From Brachybacterium vulturis (lineage in GTDB: Bacteria > Actinomycetota > Actinomycetes > Actinomycetales > Dermabacteraceae): 64,000 nt of DNA. This document shows positions 1 through 10,234 of the stretch, piece after piece; the stretch's first letter is position 1; every line of letters starts with the position of its first letter. Made by a program: the position numbers and the translations under genes. The DNA lies in assembly GCF_002407185.1 (NCBI RefSeq), contig NZ_CP023563.1, positions 2,914,001-2,978,000 of the forward strand, given 5' to 3'. A model generated the notes under the pieces. It was not told where the DNA came from, made no database searches, and worked only from the letters and a program-made list of their open reading frames with translations.

Positions 1-99
1 CGGCGGCGCGGTGGCCCGCGGCGTGCCCGGCACGGGGTCCGACGCGATGGCCGGGACGGTCGGCGCGGCGGGATCAGGGGTGGAGCTCATGGGCACCAT
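1..99 (-). CDS. N-terminal fragment of an unidentified protein, cut by the left edge
   Basis: Only the first 33 codons are visible. The frame opens at an ATG at 99 with GGAG eight bases upstream and leaves the window without a stop. The visible part is rich in proline, alanine and threonine (starts MVPMSSTPDPAAP), so no domain can be named from it. It lies on the same strand, 85 bases downstream of the DUF3180 gene, and is probably in the same operon. In related actinobacteria this position is often taken by a PH-domain (bPH2) membrane protein. That guess rests on gene order only. Confidence 0.5.
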   Translation of the reverse strand, partial: MVPMSSTPDPAAPTVPAIASDPVPGTPRATAPP

Positions 100-184
100 C
101 GTGTCATCTCCGGGCCCGTTCGCATCCTGCGCAGGGTCGGCGCCGGATCCGCCGAAGGTCGACGATCGGCGGCCGTCCCCCGGC

Positions 185-694
185 TCAGCTGCCGGCCCCC
201 GCCCGCTCACGGGTCCCGTCCCCGTCATCGGGCGGCAGCTGGCCCCAGCGCTCGACGACCACGCCCAGCACCCCCAGCACGATCCCGGCGAGAGCGGCCG
301 CCGCGGTGGGCAGGATCCCCCGCCACGGATCCCCGGTGCCCGTCAGGAGCAGGAACAGCGCCTGCCCGACGAAGATCCCGCCGACCACGGCCCCGGTGTA
401 GGCACAGGCCCGGGCGAGCAGCACGGTGCGATAGGCGGTGGGCAGGTCGATCTGGTGGCGGCGCGGGGCGAAGCTCGGATGCTCGCTGCGCTCGGCGCTC
501 TCGAGCATGTAGCGCCGCAGCGGCAGGCCGAACAGCAGCAGCACAGCGCCCAGCACCAGCAGCACCACCGTGGTGAGCCAGCCGGCGATCGGCAGGGCAT
601 GGCCGCGGGCGGCCAGGGCCTCCAGCATCTGCGCCCCGAAGCCTGCACCGACCACGAGGATCAGCACCAGGACCGGCACGTTCAGGGGTCTCAC
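185..694 (-). CDS. DUF3180 family four-helix membrane protein
   Basis: The 169-residue protein has four hydrophobic segments at about 5-22, 36-58, 94-118 and 127-147, with a charged loop between the second and third and a short charged tail. This is the layout of the actinobacterial DUF3180 family, whose function is unknown. The start is a GTG at 694 that overlaps the stop codon of the folB-folK gene as GTGA, which implies translational coupling. It sits at the end of the folate cluster, as it commonly does in actinobacteria, but nothing in the sequence shows a role in folate synthesis. Family assignment is by recognition of sequence and context. Confidence 0.8.
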   Translation of the reverse strand: MRPLNVPVLVLILVVGAGFGAQMLEALAARGHALPIAGWLTTVVLLVLGAVLLLFGLPLRRYMLESAERSEHPSFAPRRHQIDLPTAYRTVLLARACAYTGAVVGGIFVGQALFLLLTGTGDPWRGILPTAAAALAGIVLGVLGVVVERWGQLPPDDGDGTRERAGAGS

Positions 695-1608
695 AAGATC
701 CCGTACCCCTCGACCTCGGGGCCGGGACGCAGCCCCTCGCGATCCTCGGCGGTCGCCAGCAGTGCGCCGATCGGGCCGTGCCCCGGCAGCTCGGCGTCGG
801 GACGCGCGGCGTGCCAGGGGGCCAGCACGAAGGCGCGCAGGTGGGCGCGCGGATGCGGCACGACGAGGGCCTCGTCCGCGCTGGTCCAGTCGCCGTAGGT
901 GATCACATCCACGTCGAGGGTGCGCGGCCCCCAGCGCACCAGCCGTTCGCGGCGGGCGGCGTGCTCCGCGCGCTGCGCCGCCTCGAGCAGCCCGAACGGG
1001 CCCAGGCTCGTGCGCACCCCGATCACGGAGTTCAGGAACGCGCCCTGGTCCGCCGGGCCGCCGACGGGAGCGGTCTCCAGCACCGGAGCGGTCCACTCCA
1101 CCTCGATGCCGTCCGTCCCGGCCAGCAGCTCGAGCGCGCCGTGGAGGTGCCGGGCGCGGTCACCGAGGTTGGTGCCGAGCGCGAGCACCGCGTCGACCCC
1201 GGCGGCGTCCCGCTGGATGCTCACGGTGACGTCGCCGACGGGCAGCCCGACCGGTGCGGCCGGCTTGTGGATCCGGACCCCGACCCGACGCACCAGCGGA
1301 TGGCCGGTGTCGGTGAGGATCCGCTGGGCGATCCGCTCCGCGAGGGTCTCGACCAGCGCATGAGGGCCGCCGGTGAGCTCCTCGTGGACGGCGTGCGCCA
1401 CCTCGGCGTAGTTCACGGTGCGCGAGAGCGCATCGGTGCGGCCCGCCGGTCCGGTGGCCAGGTGGAGGGTGATATCGGCGAGGAACTGCTGACCGAGCTG
1501 CGTCTCCGCCTCCAGCACCCCGTGATGGCCCCAGGCGCGGATCCCGGTCACCTCGATGCGGTCCAGACGCTCCGGGCCGACGACCGGCCCTCCCCTCTCC
1601 GCGTTCAT
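691..1608 (-). CDS. folK: Bifunctional dihydroneopterin aldolase / HPPK (FolB-FolK fusion)
   Basis: This is a single 305-residue chain with two folate enzymes. Residues about 15-125 are dihydroneopterin aldolase, with the conserved Glu in VETLAERI near 87 and the catalytic Lys of RIHKP at 115. Residues about 138-300 are 6-hydroxymethyl-7,8-dihydropterin pyrophosphokinase, with the signature RWGPRTLDVDVI at 225-236 containing the metal-binding Asp pair. The two act on neighbouring steps and supply the substrate of FolP. The ATG at 1608 overlaps the folP stop as ATGA and the 3' end overlaps the DUF3180 start, so folP, this gene and DUF3180 are co-translated. FolB and FolK are separate proteins in many bacteria, and the fusion is seen in several actinobacteria. 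Confidence 0.93.
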   Translation of the reverse strand: MNAERGGPVVGPERLDRIEVTGIRAWGHHGVLEAETQLGQQFLADITLHLATGPAGRTDALSRTVNYAEVAHAVHEELTGGPHALVETLAERIAQRILTDTGHPLVRRVGVRIHKPAAPVGLPVGDVTVSIQRDAAGVDAVLALGTNLGDRARHLHGALELLAGTDGIEVEWTAPVLETAPVGGPADQGAFLNSVIGVRTSLGPFGLLEAAQRAEHAARRERLVRWGPRTLDVDVITYGDWTSADEALVVPHPRAHLRAFVLAPWHAARPDAELPGHGPIGALLATAEDREGLRPGPEVEGYGIL

Positions 1609-2486
1609 CGGCGGATGCTCCGGCGCAGCCTGTCGCCGACCCGCACCGCGGCGACGGAGGAGGCGACCTCATGCACCCGCACCGCCCACGCGCCGTGCTC
1701 GGCGCTGTAGGCGCTGATCGCCGCGGTCGCAAGATCACGGTCCACACCGAGGGCGCCCACGAAGCGCTTGCGGGAGGCGCCGATGAGGATCGGCAGATCA
1801 TGGGAGGCGATCGCGTCCCAGCCCGCCAGCACCTCCCAGTTCTGCTCCCCCGTCTTGGAGAATCCCAGACCGGGGTCCACGACGAGGAAGCGGTCCTCGA
1901 CCCCCGCCTCGCGCAGCGCCGCGAGGCGCTCGGCGAGCTCGGCCGCGCTGTCGCGCGCCACGTCCTCGTAGAGGGCCAGCTCGTTCATCACGTCGCTGTG
2001 GCCGCGCCAGTGCATCGCGATGAACACCGGCGGGGTGCCCAGGCGGGTGCGGAGCCGTGCCGCCTCGCCGCCCATGTCCACGTCCGCGCGCCCGGCGGAG
2101 ACGTCGTTGACGATCAGGGCGCCCGCCTCGACGCTCGCCGCGGCGACGGCGGCGCGCATGGTGTCCACGCTGACCACGACATCCTCGGCGGCCAGCGCCG
2201 AGACGACCGGCAGCACCCGGCGCAGCTCCTCGTCCTCGTCCACGCGCGGGGCACCGGGCCGGGTCGACTCCCCGCCGACGTCGACGATCGCGGCCCCCTG
2301 GGCCACCAGGCGCCGGCCATGCGCGATCGCGGCGGGCGGGGCGTCGTGCGCACCGCCGTCGGAGAAGGAGTCCGGAGTGACGTTCAGGACGCCCATCACC
2401 AGCGTGCCCTCACCGTCCAGGCGGTCCGGGAGCCCGGCGGGGCGGCGGAGCGGACTGCTCGCTGTGCTCATGGCCCGGACGCTCAT
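1605..2486 (-). CDS. folP: Dihydropteroate synthase
   Basis: FolP condenses hydroxymethyl-dihydropterin pyrophosphate with p-aminobenzoate and is the target of sulfonamides. The 293-residue protein shows the pterin-site motif [11 protein letters not shown] at about 35-45, GGESTRPGA in the second loop, VNDVSAG, and the C-terminal [11 protein letters not shown] with the substrate-binding Arg and Lys. I chose the ATG at 2486 because it overlaps the folE stop as ATGA. A second in-frame ATG at 2471 is possible and would remove five residues. The gene ends in an ATGA overlap with folB-folK. Confidence 0.95.
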   Translation of the reverse strand: MSVRAMSTASSPLRRPAGLPDRLDGEGTLVMGVLNVTPDSFSDGGAHDAPPAAIAHGRRLVAQGAAIVDVGGESTRPGAPRVDEDEELRRVLPVVSALAAEDVVVSVDTMRAAVAAASVEAGALIVNDVSAGRADVDMGGEAARLRTRLGTPPVFIAMHWRGHSDVMNELALYEDVARDSAAELAERLAALREAGVEDRFLVVDPGLGFSKTGEQNWEVLAGWDAIASHDLPILIGASRKRFVGALGVDRDLATAAISAYSAEHGAWAVRVHEVASSVAAVRVGDRLRRSIRR

Positions 2487-3049
2487 GACCCGTGCAGGAG
2501 CGCCATGGCCTCGCCGCGGGTGCTGGCGTTCTCCCGCAGCATGCCCCGCACCGCGCTGGTCACCGTGCGGGCCCCGGCCGCACGCACACCCCGCATCGAC
2601 ATGCACATGTGCTCGGCCTCGATCACGACGATCGCCCCGCTGGCGCCGAGCTCGTCCATCAGTGCGTCGACGATCTGGGAGGTCAGTCGCTCCTGCACCT
2701 GAGGGCGCTGGGCGTAGACGTTCACCAGCCGCGCGAGCTTGCTCAGACCGGTGACCACTCCCCCGCCGGGGATGTATCCGATGTGGGCGGCACCGTGGAA
2801 GGGCAGCAGATGGTGCTCGCACATCGAGTAGAACGCGATGTCGCGCACCAGCACGAGCTCCTGGTGATCGATGTCGAAGGTCGTCGACAGCGGGACGCTC
2901 GCATCCTGCTGCAGGCCCTGGAAGACCTCGGTGTACATCCGGGCCACCCGCGCCGGCGTCTGCTGCAGGCCGTCACGGTCCGGGTCCTCGCCGATCGCGG
3001 AGAGGATCTCCCGGACGGCGGCCTCGATGCGGGGCTGGTCCACGGCCAT
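2483..3049 (-). CDS. folE: GTP cyclohydrolase I
   Basis: FolE opens the folate pathway by converting GTP to dihydroneopterin triphosphate. The 188-residue protein has the usual length for the short bacterial type. Zinc ligands are visible as Cys77 and His80 in [10 protein letters not shown] and Cys149 in EHMCMSMRG. The GTP-binding region around [12 protein letters not shown] is intact. The start at 3049 lies one base after the ftsH stop codon. The frame stays open upstream into ftsH, but residues before this start do not resemble FolE. It is coupled to folP by an ATGA overlap. Confidence 0.95.
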   Translation of the reverse strand: MAVDQPRIEAAVREILSAIGEDPDRDGLQQTPARVARMYTEVFQGLQQDASVPLSTTFDIDHQELVLVRDIAFYSMCEHHLLPFHGAAHIGYIPGGGVVTGLSKLARLVNVYAQRPQVQERLTSQIVDALMDELGASGAIVVIEAEHMCMSMRGVRAAGARTVTSAVRGMLRENASTRGEAMALLHGS

Positions 3050-3050
3050 C

Positions 3051-5183
<2,133 letters not shown>

Positions 5184-5187
5184 GGGA

Positions 5188-5742
5188 TCAGTCCTCGTAG
5201 ATCGAGCGCAAGAGCACGCCCACGTAGGGGAGGTTGCGGTAGTTCTCGGCGAAGTCGAGGCCGTAGCCGATCACGAACTCGTTCGGGATGTCGAAGCCGA
5301 TGTACTTCACGTCGATGTCGACGCGTGCGGCGTCGGGCTTGCGCAGCAGGGCCGCGATCTCGACGCTCTTGGGGCCGCGGGAGCGGAGGTTGGACAGCAG
5401 CCACTTCAGGGTCAGGCCGGAGTCGATGATGTCCTCGACGATCAGCACGTTGCGGCCGGTGATGTCCCCGGAGAGGTCCTTGAGGATGCGCACGACGCCC
5501 GAGGACTTCGTGCCCGAGCCGTAGGAGGAGACCGCCATCCAGTCCATCTCGACCTTGAGGTCGATCTGACGTGCGAGATCCGCCATCACCATCACCGCCC
5601 CCTTGAGGACGCCGACCAGGATCGGCGGTTCGTCCGCATAGTCCTCGGCGATCTGCTCTCCGAGCTCGGCGAGCCGTTCGCGGATCTGCTGCTCGTCCAG
5701 CAGCACGCGGTCGACATCGGGGTGGGGGTGCGTCTGGGGCAC
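5188..5742 (-). CDS. hpt: Hypoxanthine phosphoribosyltransferase
   Basis: This enzyme salvages hypoxanthine and guanine to IMP and GMP using PRPP. The PRPP-binding signature [14 protein letters not shown] is intact and the C-terminal [20 protein letters not shown] is typical. I placed the start at the GTG at 5742 because GGAGGAG lies six bases before it, giving 184 residues, the normal family length. An in-frame ATG at 5757 has no ribosome site and its own GAGGAG codons form the site for the GTG. The gene sits between tilS and ftsH in one operon. Confidence 0.93.
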   Translation of the reverse strand: MPQTHPHPDVDRVLLDEQQIRERLAELGEQIAEDYADEPPILVGVLKGAVMVMADLARQIDLKVEMDWMAVSSYGSGTKSSGVVRILKDLSGDITGRNVLIVEDIIDSGLTLKWLLSNLRSRGPKSVEIAALLRKPDAARVDIDVKYIGFDIPNEFVIGYGLDFAENYRNLPYVGVLLRSIYED

Positions 5743-5786
5743 GCGGATCTCCTCCATGGAACGTGGTGGGGTGCGCGAGCCGCGGT

Positions 5787-6881
5787 TCACGAATCGATGC
5801 GGCGCCACACCAACAGGCCGTCGCGGCGAGCGACCTCGATCCTACCCGGAACGGGCACGGCTGCCTGACCGTGCCATGAGACCACCAGGGCATCGATCGC
5901 CAGCACCTGCCGTCGGAGCAGGGACTTCGAGGACCCCGGGTCGGAGCCCCGGCGTTTTGCGCGGTCAGCGGAACGTGAGGCGTCGCGCAGGATCCGGGTG
6001 CGCAGCGGGCCGGGGGCGGCCGCCAGCGCATGGACGTCCAGCAGCAGCAGGTCCCGCTCCTCGCGGAGCTCGCCGCCGTCGCGGCGCAGCGAGTCCGCCA
6101 GCGCGGTCGCCTCGGCGTCGAGGTGATCGGCGTCGGGGCCCACCAGATCGGCGGTGCGGGCGAGGTTCTCGTCGAGGTGCTCCCCGAGGATCTCCCGCAG
6201 CAGCGGCAGGGCCCGATGGCGCACCCGGGAGCGCAGCAGCGTCTCGTCGGCGTTCATCGGGTCCTCCCACCAGTGCAGGTCGTGCAGGCGGCAGATCTCC
6301 TCGGTGTCGGCCCGGCGCAGGGCGGTGGACTCGTCCCGCCCGCTGCCCAGGAACGGCCGCAGCAGGGCGCCGCGGGCGCGGGGGATCCCGGCCAGGGAGC
6401 GGGGCCCACCACCGCGCGCCAGCCCCATCAGCACCTGTTCGGCCTGGTCGTCGAGGGTGTGGGCCATCAGCAGTGCGAGCGCTCCGCGCTCCTCACGCAG
6501 CGTCTCGAGCGCCTCGTGCCGCACCGTGCGAGCGGCGTTCTCGAGTCCGCCGGACGCCTGGGCGTCCACCGTGACGCGCAGGATCCGCGCCTCGGCGCCG
6601 AGCTGCTGCGCCTGGACCAGCGCCCGCTCCGAGACCTGCGCGGAGCCCTCCTGCAGGCCATGGTCGACGATCGCCGCCTCGGTCTCCAGGCCCATCCGTG
6701 AGGCCACCCAGACGGTGGTGGCCAGCAGTGCGAGGGAGTCCGCTCCCCCGCTGAGGCCGACCAGCACCCGCGGCGCCGTCCGGCCGACGGCGGTGTCGTC
6801 GGCGAGCAGCGCGAGCCGGGTGGTCAGCGCGGCGCGGACGGCGGTGCGGGAGCGGGCGACGACGGGGGGAGGTCCGGGCAT
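5787..6881 (-). CDS. tilS: tRNA(Ile)-lysidine synthetase
   Basis: TilS converts the wobble cytidine of the CAU-anticodon tRNA-Ile to lysidine, so that it reads AUA as isoleucine. The 364-residue protein begins with the N-type ATP pyrophosphatase domain, with the P-loop SGGADS at 44-49 and the downstream motif [20 protein letters not shown]. The C-terminal part is shorter and less conserved. The ATG at 6881 shares one base with the dacB stop codon (TGATG), so the two are coupled. Its essential role and fixed place before hpt and ftsH support the call. Confidence 0.94.
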   Translation of the reverse strand: MPGPPPVVARSRTAVRAALTTRLALLADDTAVGRTAPRVLVGLSGGADSLALLATTVWVASRMGLETEAAIVDHGLQEGSAQVSERALVQAQQLGAEARILRVTVDAQASGGLENAARTVRHEALETLREERGALALLMAHTLDDQAEQVLMGLARGGGPRSLAGIPRARGALLRPFLGSGRDESTALRRADTEEICRLHDLHWWEDPMNADETLLRSRVRHRALPLLREILGEHLDENLARTADLVGPDADHLDAEATALADSLRRDGGELREERDLLLLDVHALAAAPGPLRTRILRDASRSADRAKRRGSDPGSSKSLLRRQVLAIDALVVSWHGQAAVPVPGRIEVARRDGLLVWRRIDS

Positions 6882-8290
6882 CAGTCCACCTGCACCATCT
6901 CGGCGGCGACCTGGTCGACCGCTGCGCGGGCGGCGACCGCGTCGACGCCGTCGAAGCCGTGCACCGCGATCGAGTAGCCGACGGTCCGACCGTCGGGCAG
7001 CACCGTCACGCCGGCCAGGGTCGCCGCACCTCCGAGGTAGCCGGTCTTGCCGCGCACGAGACCGCTCGCATCCTCGGTCCCCTCCGCATCGAAACGGTCG
7101 GCCAGGGTGCCGGACAGTCCCGCGATGGGCACGTCGAAGAGGATCTGCTCGAGAGCGGGCACCTCTCCGGAGGCCACCTCGGCCAGGACCGCCGAGAGCA
7201 GGGCGGGCGACACCCGGTTCTGCCGGGAGAGCCCGGAGCCGTCACGGATCTCGAGGGAGGCGACCGCCTCCGGCGCGACCCCGATCTCCGCGGCGAGCTC
7301 CCGGATCTCCGCCTCGACCGCGGCGGCGGCCGCGACCGGGGTGGTCTCCGCGCCGTGGGCGAGGGCCACCAGATGCGCGAGCAGCTCGGCGGTGGTGTTG
7401 TCGGAGATCAGCAGGGTGTGGCGCACCAGCTCGGCGAGCGTCTCGGAGTGGATCTCGACCGTCGGCGCCTCCTCCGGCGCCCGGGCACCGGTGATCTCGT
7501 CGGCGACCGTGAGCCCGGCCTCGCGGAGCAGCTCGGCGAAGCGTGCGGCGGCGTCCCGGGCCGGGGTGGCCGATTTGGGGCCGTACTGCTCGCCGTCGAG
7601 CCATCCCTCCTCCAGGGCGAGGGAGGCGGTGGGGGTCACCCAGCCGCCGTCCCGGCCGTTGTTCCCCCAGGCCGGGTTGGGGCCGCCGTCGAGATAGCTG
7701 TCGTCCAGGGCCACGGAGACCTCGCTGGTGCCCTGCTCCGCAGCCAGCGCCGCCGCCCCGGTCGCGAGCTCGCGCAGATCGTCCTCGCTGAGAGTCATGT
7801 CACCGCCGCCGACCAGGGTGATCACACCGTCCTGGACGGCGGCTCGGGTGTACAGGACCTCATCCCCGCTGTATTCGCGCAGCACCGCGGCGGCGGTGAG
7901 CAGCTTCAGGGTCGAGGCGGGCACCAGCGCGGTGCCGGCATCGCGCTCGGCGAGGGTCCCTCCGGTCTCGGCAGCGACGACGCTGAACGCCAAGCCTCCG
8001 GCGACCACCGGCAGGTCCGCTGGGGCAGCCATGCGTTCTTCGAGGTCAGCCGGATCCACCGGGGCCACGCCCGGGACCGAGGTCGGCACGGATTCCTCCG
8101 CCGCGACCCGTTCCCAATCCTCGGCGACCGCGCGCGGTCCGAAGCTCGGGCCCTCCGCCGAGCTCTGCACGGTGAGGACGCCGGGGAAGGCGTCCGTGAT
8201 ATCTCCGAGCACATAGAAGCTCGTCGGCACCGCCGCGCACATCACGATCGCGGTGGTGCGCCAGATCTGCTCGGTGGCGCTCGCTCCCAT
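6881..8290 (-). CDS. dacB: D-alanyl-D-alanine carboxypeptidase / endopeptidase, PBP4 family (peptidase S13)
   Basis: PBP4-type enzymes trim the terminal D-alanine of peptidoglycan stem peptides or cut cross-links outside the membrane. The 469-residue protein has an N-terminal hydrophobic anchor at about 12-28. The three active-site motifs are present: the serine motif STLK at about 126-129, SDN in [12 protein letters not shown], and KTG in [16 protein letters not shown]. The ATG at 8290 is preferred because a TATCGT box ends seven bases before it, the leaderless arrangement seen repeatedly here. It is the first gene of the operon running through tilS, hpt, ftsH and the folate genes. Confidence 0.92.
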   Translation of the reverse strand: MGASATEQIWRTTAIVMCAAVPTSFYVLGDITDAFPGVLTVQSSAEGPSFGPRAVAEDWERVAAEESVPTSVPGVAPVDPADLEERMAAPADLPVVAGGLAFSVVAAETGGTLAERDAGTALVPASTLKLLTAAAVLREYSGDEVLYTRAAVQDGVITLVGGGDMTLSEDDLRELATGAAALAAEQGTSEVSVALDDSYLDGGPNPAWGNNGRDGGWVTPTASLALEEGWLDGEQYGPKSATPARDAAARFAELLREAGLTVADEITGARAPEEAPTVEIHSETLAELVRHTLLISDNTTAELLAHLVALAHGAETTPVAAAAAVEAEIRELAAEIGVAPEAVASLEIRDGSGLSRQNRVSPALLSAVLAEVASGEVPALEQILFDVPIAGLSGTLADRFDAEGTEDASGLVRGKTGYLGGAATLAGVTVLPDGRTVGYSIAVHGFDGVDAVAARAAVDQVAAEMVQVD

Positions 8291-8297
8291 GGTCCCC

Positions 8298-8303
8298 ACG
8301 ATA
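8298..8303 (-). promoter_or_regulatory. Predicted leaderless -10 box of the dacB-tilS-hpt-ftsH-fol operon
   Basis: TATCGT on the minus strand ends seven bases before the dacB ATG, which would place the transcription start at the start codon. No clear -35 box was seen. The assignment is inferred from spacing shared with many genes in this window. Confidence 0.5.
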
Positions 8304-8357
8304 TGGTGTCGAGGTCTTTACCAGTGGCCTACGGGGCCCGAGCAATGGAGCGGTGTC

Positions 8358-8870
8358 GTGGAATTCGACGTGACCATCGAGATCCCTCGGGGAAATCGGA
8401 ACAAGTATGAGGTGGACCACCACAACGGACGCATCCGGCTCGACCGGATGCTGTTCACCGCCACCCGCTACCCGGACGACTACGGATTCATCGAAGGGAC
8501 CCTCGGCGAGGACGGCGATCCGCTGGACTGCCTGGTGCTGCTCGAGGAACCCACCTTCCCGGGCTGCCTGATCCGCTGCCGCGCGCTGGGCATGTTCCGC
8601 ATGCGCGACGAGGCCGGCGGCGACGACAAGATCATCGCGGTGCCCGTCGGGGACCAGCGTCAGGTGCGACGCCAGGAGCTGACCGACGTCTCCGAGTTCC
8701 ACCGCCTGGAGATCCAGCACTTCTTCGAGGTCTACAAGGACCTCGAGCCCGGCAAGAGCGTCGAGGGCGCGCACTGGGAGGGCCGCAGCGATGCGGAGGC
8801 GGAGATCCGCCGCTCCTACCAGCGCGCCGTCGGCACGGAGCACGCCAACGACTTCACCCTGGAGGTCTGA
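8358..8870 (+). CDS. ppa: Inorganic pyrophosphatase, family I
   Basis: This soluble enzyme hydrolyses pyrophosphate to phosphate and pulls biosynthetic reactions forward. The 170-residue protein shows the family I pattern: the N-terminal [14 protein letters not shown], the substrate-binding [19 protein letters not shown], the catalytic Asp cluster in [16 protein letters not shown], and [13 protein letters not shown] near the end. The start is a GTG at 8358 with GGAG seven bases upstream. It is divergent from dacB across 67 bases and ends before a strong hairpin terminator. Confidence 0.96.
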   Translation: MEFDVTIEIPRGNRNKYEVDHHNGRIRLDRMLFTATRYPDDYGFIEGTLGEDGDPLDCLVLLEEPTFPGCLIRCRALGMFRMRDEAGGDDKIIAVPVGDQRQVRRQELTDVSEFHRLEIQHFFEVYKDLEPGKSVEGAHWEGRSDAEAEIRRSYQRAVGTEHANDFTLEV

Positions 8871-8910
8871 GCTCCCGGAGCGGTCCCTCGCGGACCGGGT
8901 CCCCACCCCG

Positions 8911-8948
8911 CACGGAGAGCCGGTCCCCGCGGGGACCGGCCCTCCGTG
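8911..8948. terminator. Hairpin terminator between convergent ppa and the EcsC-like gene
   Basis: An 18-base left arm (8911-8928) pairs with an 18-base right arm (8931-8948) with one mismatch. It starts CACGGAG and ends CTCCGTG. There is no T-run, as is common in GC-rich actinobacteria. It can serve both converging genes. Confidence 0.75.
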
Positions 8949-8984
8949 CACCGCGCCGTCGTGCGCAGGACCGTCGGGCGACCG

Positions 8985-9752
8985 TCAGCCGGCCGGCGGA
9001 ACCGCTCTGCCCGCGAGCTCTCCCCGCTGATCGGTGAGCTCACCCTCGAGCGTCGCGCCGTGCGCGAAGATCTCCAGCATCGCCTCGACCACGGAGCGGG
9101 CGACCGCCCGGGCGCCGAGCCCGCCGAGCACGGCGCCGATGCCGAAGGGCAGCAGCCGCGCGAGCCAGAGCCTGCCGGCGCGCGCCACGACGCGGCGCCG
9201 CACGTACCGGGAGATCTGCGTGCTGACCAGGCCTGGCAGGAAGCCGGCCCGGCCCCCGAGCACGATGTTCCACTGCAGGCCCCGCCGGCCCATCGCCTTG
9301 GCGATGATCTCGGTGCCGCGCTCACCGCTGAGCACCCCCATCAGGACCAGGCGGCGGGTGCTGGGCGCCGCCATGTCCACTCCGTGGATATCCGCCGCGG
9401 CAAGCGTGAGGAAGGCGCACGCCTCCGCGAAGGACACCCCCTCGCCGATGGTCAGGCCGAGCGCGGCCACCGTGCCCAGCCCCGGCAGCGCCGCGACGCC
9501 GCCGATGCCCGCGCCGGTGGCCGTGGTGAGGCCGACGAACCGCTGGGTGACGTGCTCCAGCAGCTGGCGGTCGGTCGCCTCCGGGTGCTTCTCCCGCAGC
9601 TTCTCCACATAGCTGCGAGCGAGCGGCGCCTGCACCCTCAGCGCGGCGTCGAGCACCGAGAGCCAGCGCTCGTCGAGCTGTTCGATGAACTCACCGTCCT
9701 CGGTCAGCTCGCTCTGCGGGATGGGCGGGGTGCTCTGGTCGCTCTGGGCCAC
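8985..9752 (-). CDS. EcsC-like membrane-associated protein of unknown function
   Basis: The 255-residue protein has a soluble N-terminal helical part with charged residues, then glycine-rich hydrophobic stretches (GAGIGGVAALPGLGTVAALG and RLLPFGIGAVLGGLGARA). This resembles the EcsC family, so called after a gene beside an ABC transporter in Bacillus, whose biochemical role is unclear. The start is a GTG at 9752 with GGAG six bases upstream. It is not beside an ABC transporter here. The repeat units and the IS110 element lie immediately upstream and may have altered its promoter region. The family label is tentative. Confidence 0.65.
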   Translation of the reverse strand: MAQSDQSTPPIPQSELTEDGEFIEQLDERWLSVLDAALRVQAPLARSYVEKLREKHPEATDRQLLEHVTQRFVGLTTATGAGIGGVAALPGLGTVAALGLTIGEGVSFAEACAFLTLAAADIHGVDMAAPSTRRLVLMGVLSGERGTEIIAKAMGRRGLQWNIVLGGRAGFLPGLVSTQISRYVRRRVVARAGRLWLARLLPFGIGAVLGGLGARAVARSVVEAMLEIFAHGATLEGELTDQRGELAGRAVPPAG

Positions 9753-9839
9753 CGTCTGCTCCGTTCTGTCGGGTCGTGATCAGGGTCAAGGTACAGCGTC
9801 GGACCGTGCCCGGCCTGAGGGCTGGGCCAGGAGCTCGAG

Positions 9840-9893
9840 CCGGCGCTCATTGGCCGCTCTCCTACCGTTCGTCCGTCACAGCACGTCGATCAG
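9840..9893 (-). repeat. 54-bp intergenic repeat, intact copy downstream of def
   Basis: Read on the minus strand, the unit begins CTGATCGACGTGCTG and contains GACGAACGGTAGGAGAGC. It is followed immediately upstream (9894-9931 plus 11320-11337) by a second copy that the IS110 element has split. The same family occurs as four 55-bp units at 15513-15732. The units are non-coding and their function is unknown. Confidence 0.8.
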
Positions 9894-9931
9894 CCGGCGC
9901 CCGCTGGCTGCTCTCCTACCGTTCGTCCCTC
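9894..9931 (-). repeat. Left part of a 54-bp repeat split by the IS110 element
   Basis: This segment, joined to 11320-11337 (one TC counted once), rebuilds a full 54-bp unit differing from the intact neighbour at only a few positions. It therefore shows the pre-insertion target site. The element lies after the TC at 9930-9931, and the same TC recurs at 11320-11321. Confidence 0.8.
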
Positions 9932-9934
9932 TGT

Positions 9935-9940
9935 GAGGAT
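9935..9940 (+). promoter_or_regulatory. Predicted -10 half of a circle-junction promoter (GAGGAT) in the IS110 left end
   Basis: In the integrated copy there is no -35 box at the right distance upstream. If the element is excised as a circle, the right-end TTGACA (11302-11307) falls exactly 17 bp before this GAGGAT. GAGGAT differs by one base from TAGGAT, used as a -10 box elsewhere in the window. Confidence 0.55.
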
Positions 9941-9946
9941 CGTTGG

Positions 9947-10168
9947 TGGCTGGTCTGGGACTGGCTGGCAGGCTGGTGTCGACCGTTCCGCGCTGTCGCG
10001 TGACTCATCGTGCCTCTGGCTCCGTGTGGATGCTCTTGCTGTGACTTGTCCGCGATGGTGTGGGGCGGCCGGCACCGTCCTGGTCCACTGCAATGGCCTG
10101 ATCAGAAGATTGTCCGTCCCTCGTCCCGGAGGGTCGTGACTCATCACAGAGTTGCCTCGAAGTGATCC
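9947..10168 (+). ncRNA. Predicted IS110 bridge RNA (seekRNA) with target- and donor-binding loops
   Basis: Two stem-loops can be drawn. In the first, a basal stem (9996-10004 with 10048-10055, one bulge) and an apical hairpin (10018-10034) frame an internal loop. It carries TCGTGCCTC (10008-10016), matching the left target TCGTCCCTC at 9923-9931 in 8 of 9 positions, and TGCTGTGA (10037-10044), the perfect complement of right target TCACAGCA at 11320-11327. In the second, a basal stem (10090-10094 with 10151-10155, plus outer pairs 10086-10089 with 10161-10164) and an apical hairpin (10118-10133) frame AGAAGA (10104-10109), identical to right-end donor 11313-11318. They also frame TCACAGA (10144-10150), the complement of TCTGTGA at 9930-9936. 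The 5' end is set from the predicted junction promoter and the 3' end is not known. Confidence 0.7.
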
Positions 10169-10234
10169 ATCCCCAGGCCGGTGCCGACCGTCGACGGTCG
10201 TGCCCTTGACCTGGCTGAAGGAAGGACCACCGCC

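Noticed and set aside
9753..9839. Possible small gene or RNA between the EcsC-like gene and the repeats
   Set aside because: No frame with a ribosome site or stable structure was seen. It probably holds only the EcsC-like gene promoter (TACCTT-like box on the minus strand).
10112..10122. GTCCGTCCCTC in the IS110 left end, a 10/11 match to the left target GTTCGTCCCTC, considered as the left target guide
   Set aside because: It lies in the second stem-loop and its CCCTC forms the apical hairpin with GAGGG. The first loop has a better-placed match (10008-10016) paired with a perfect right target guide.
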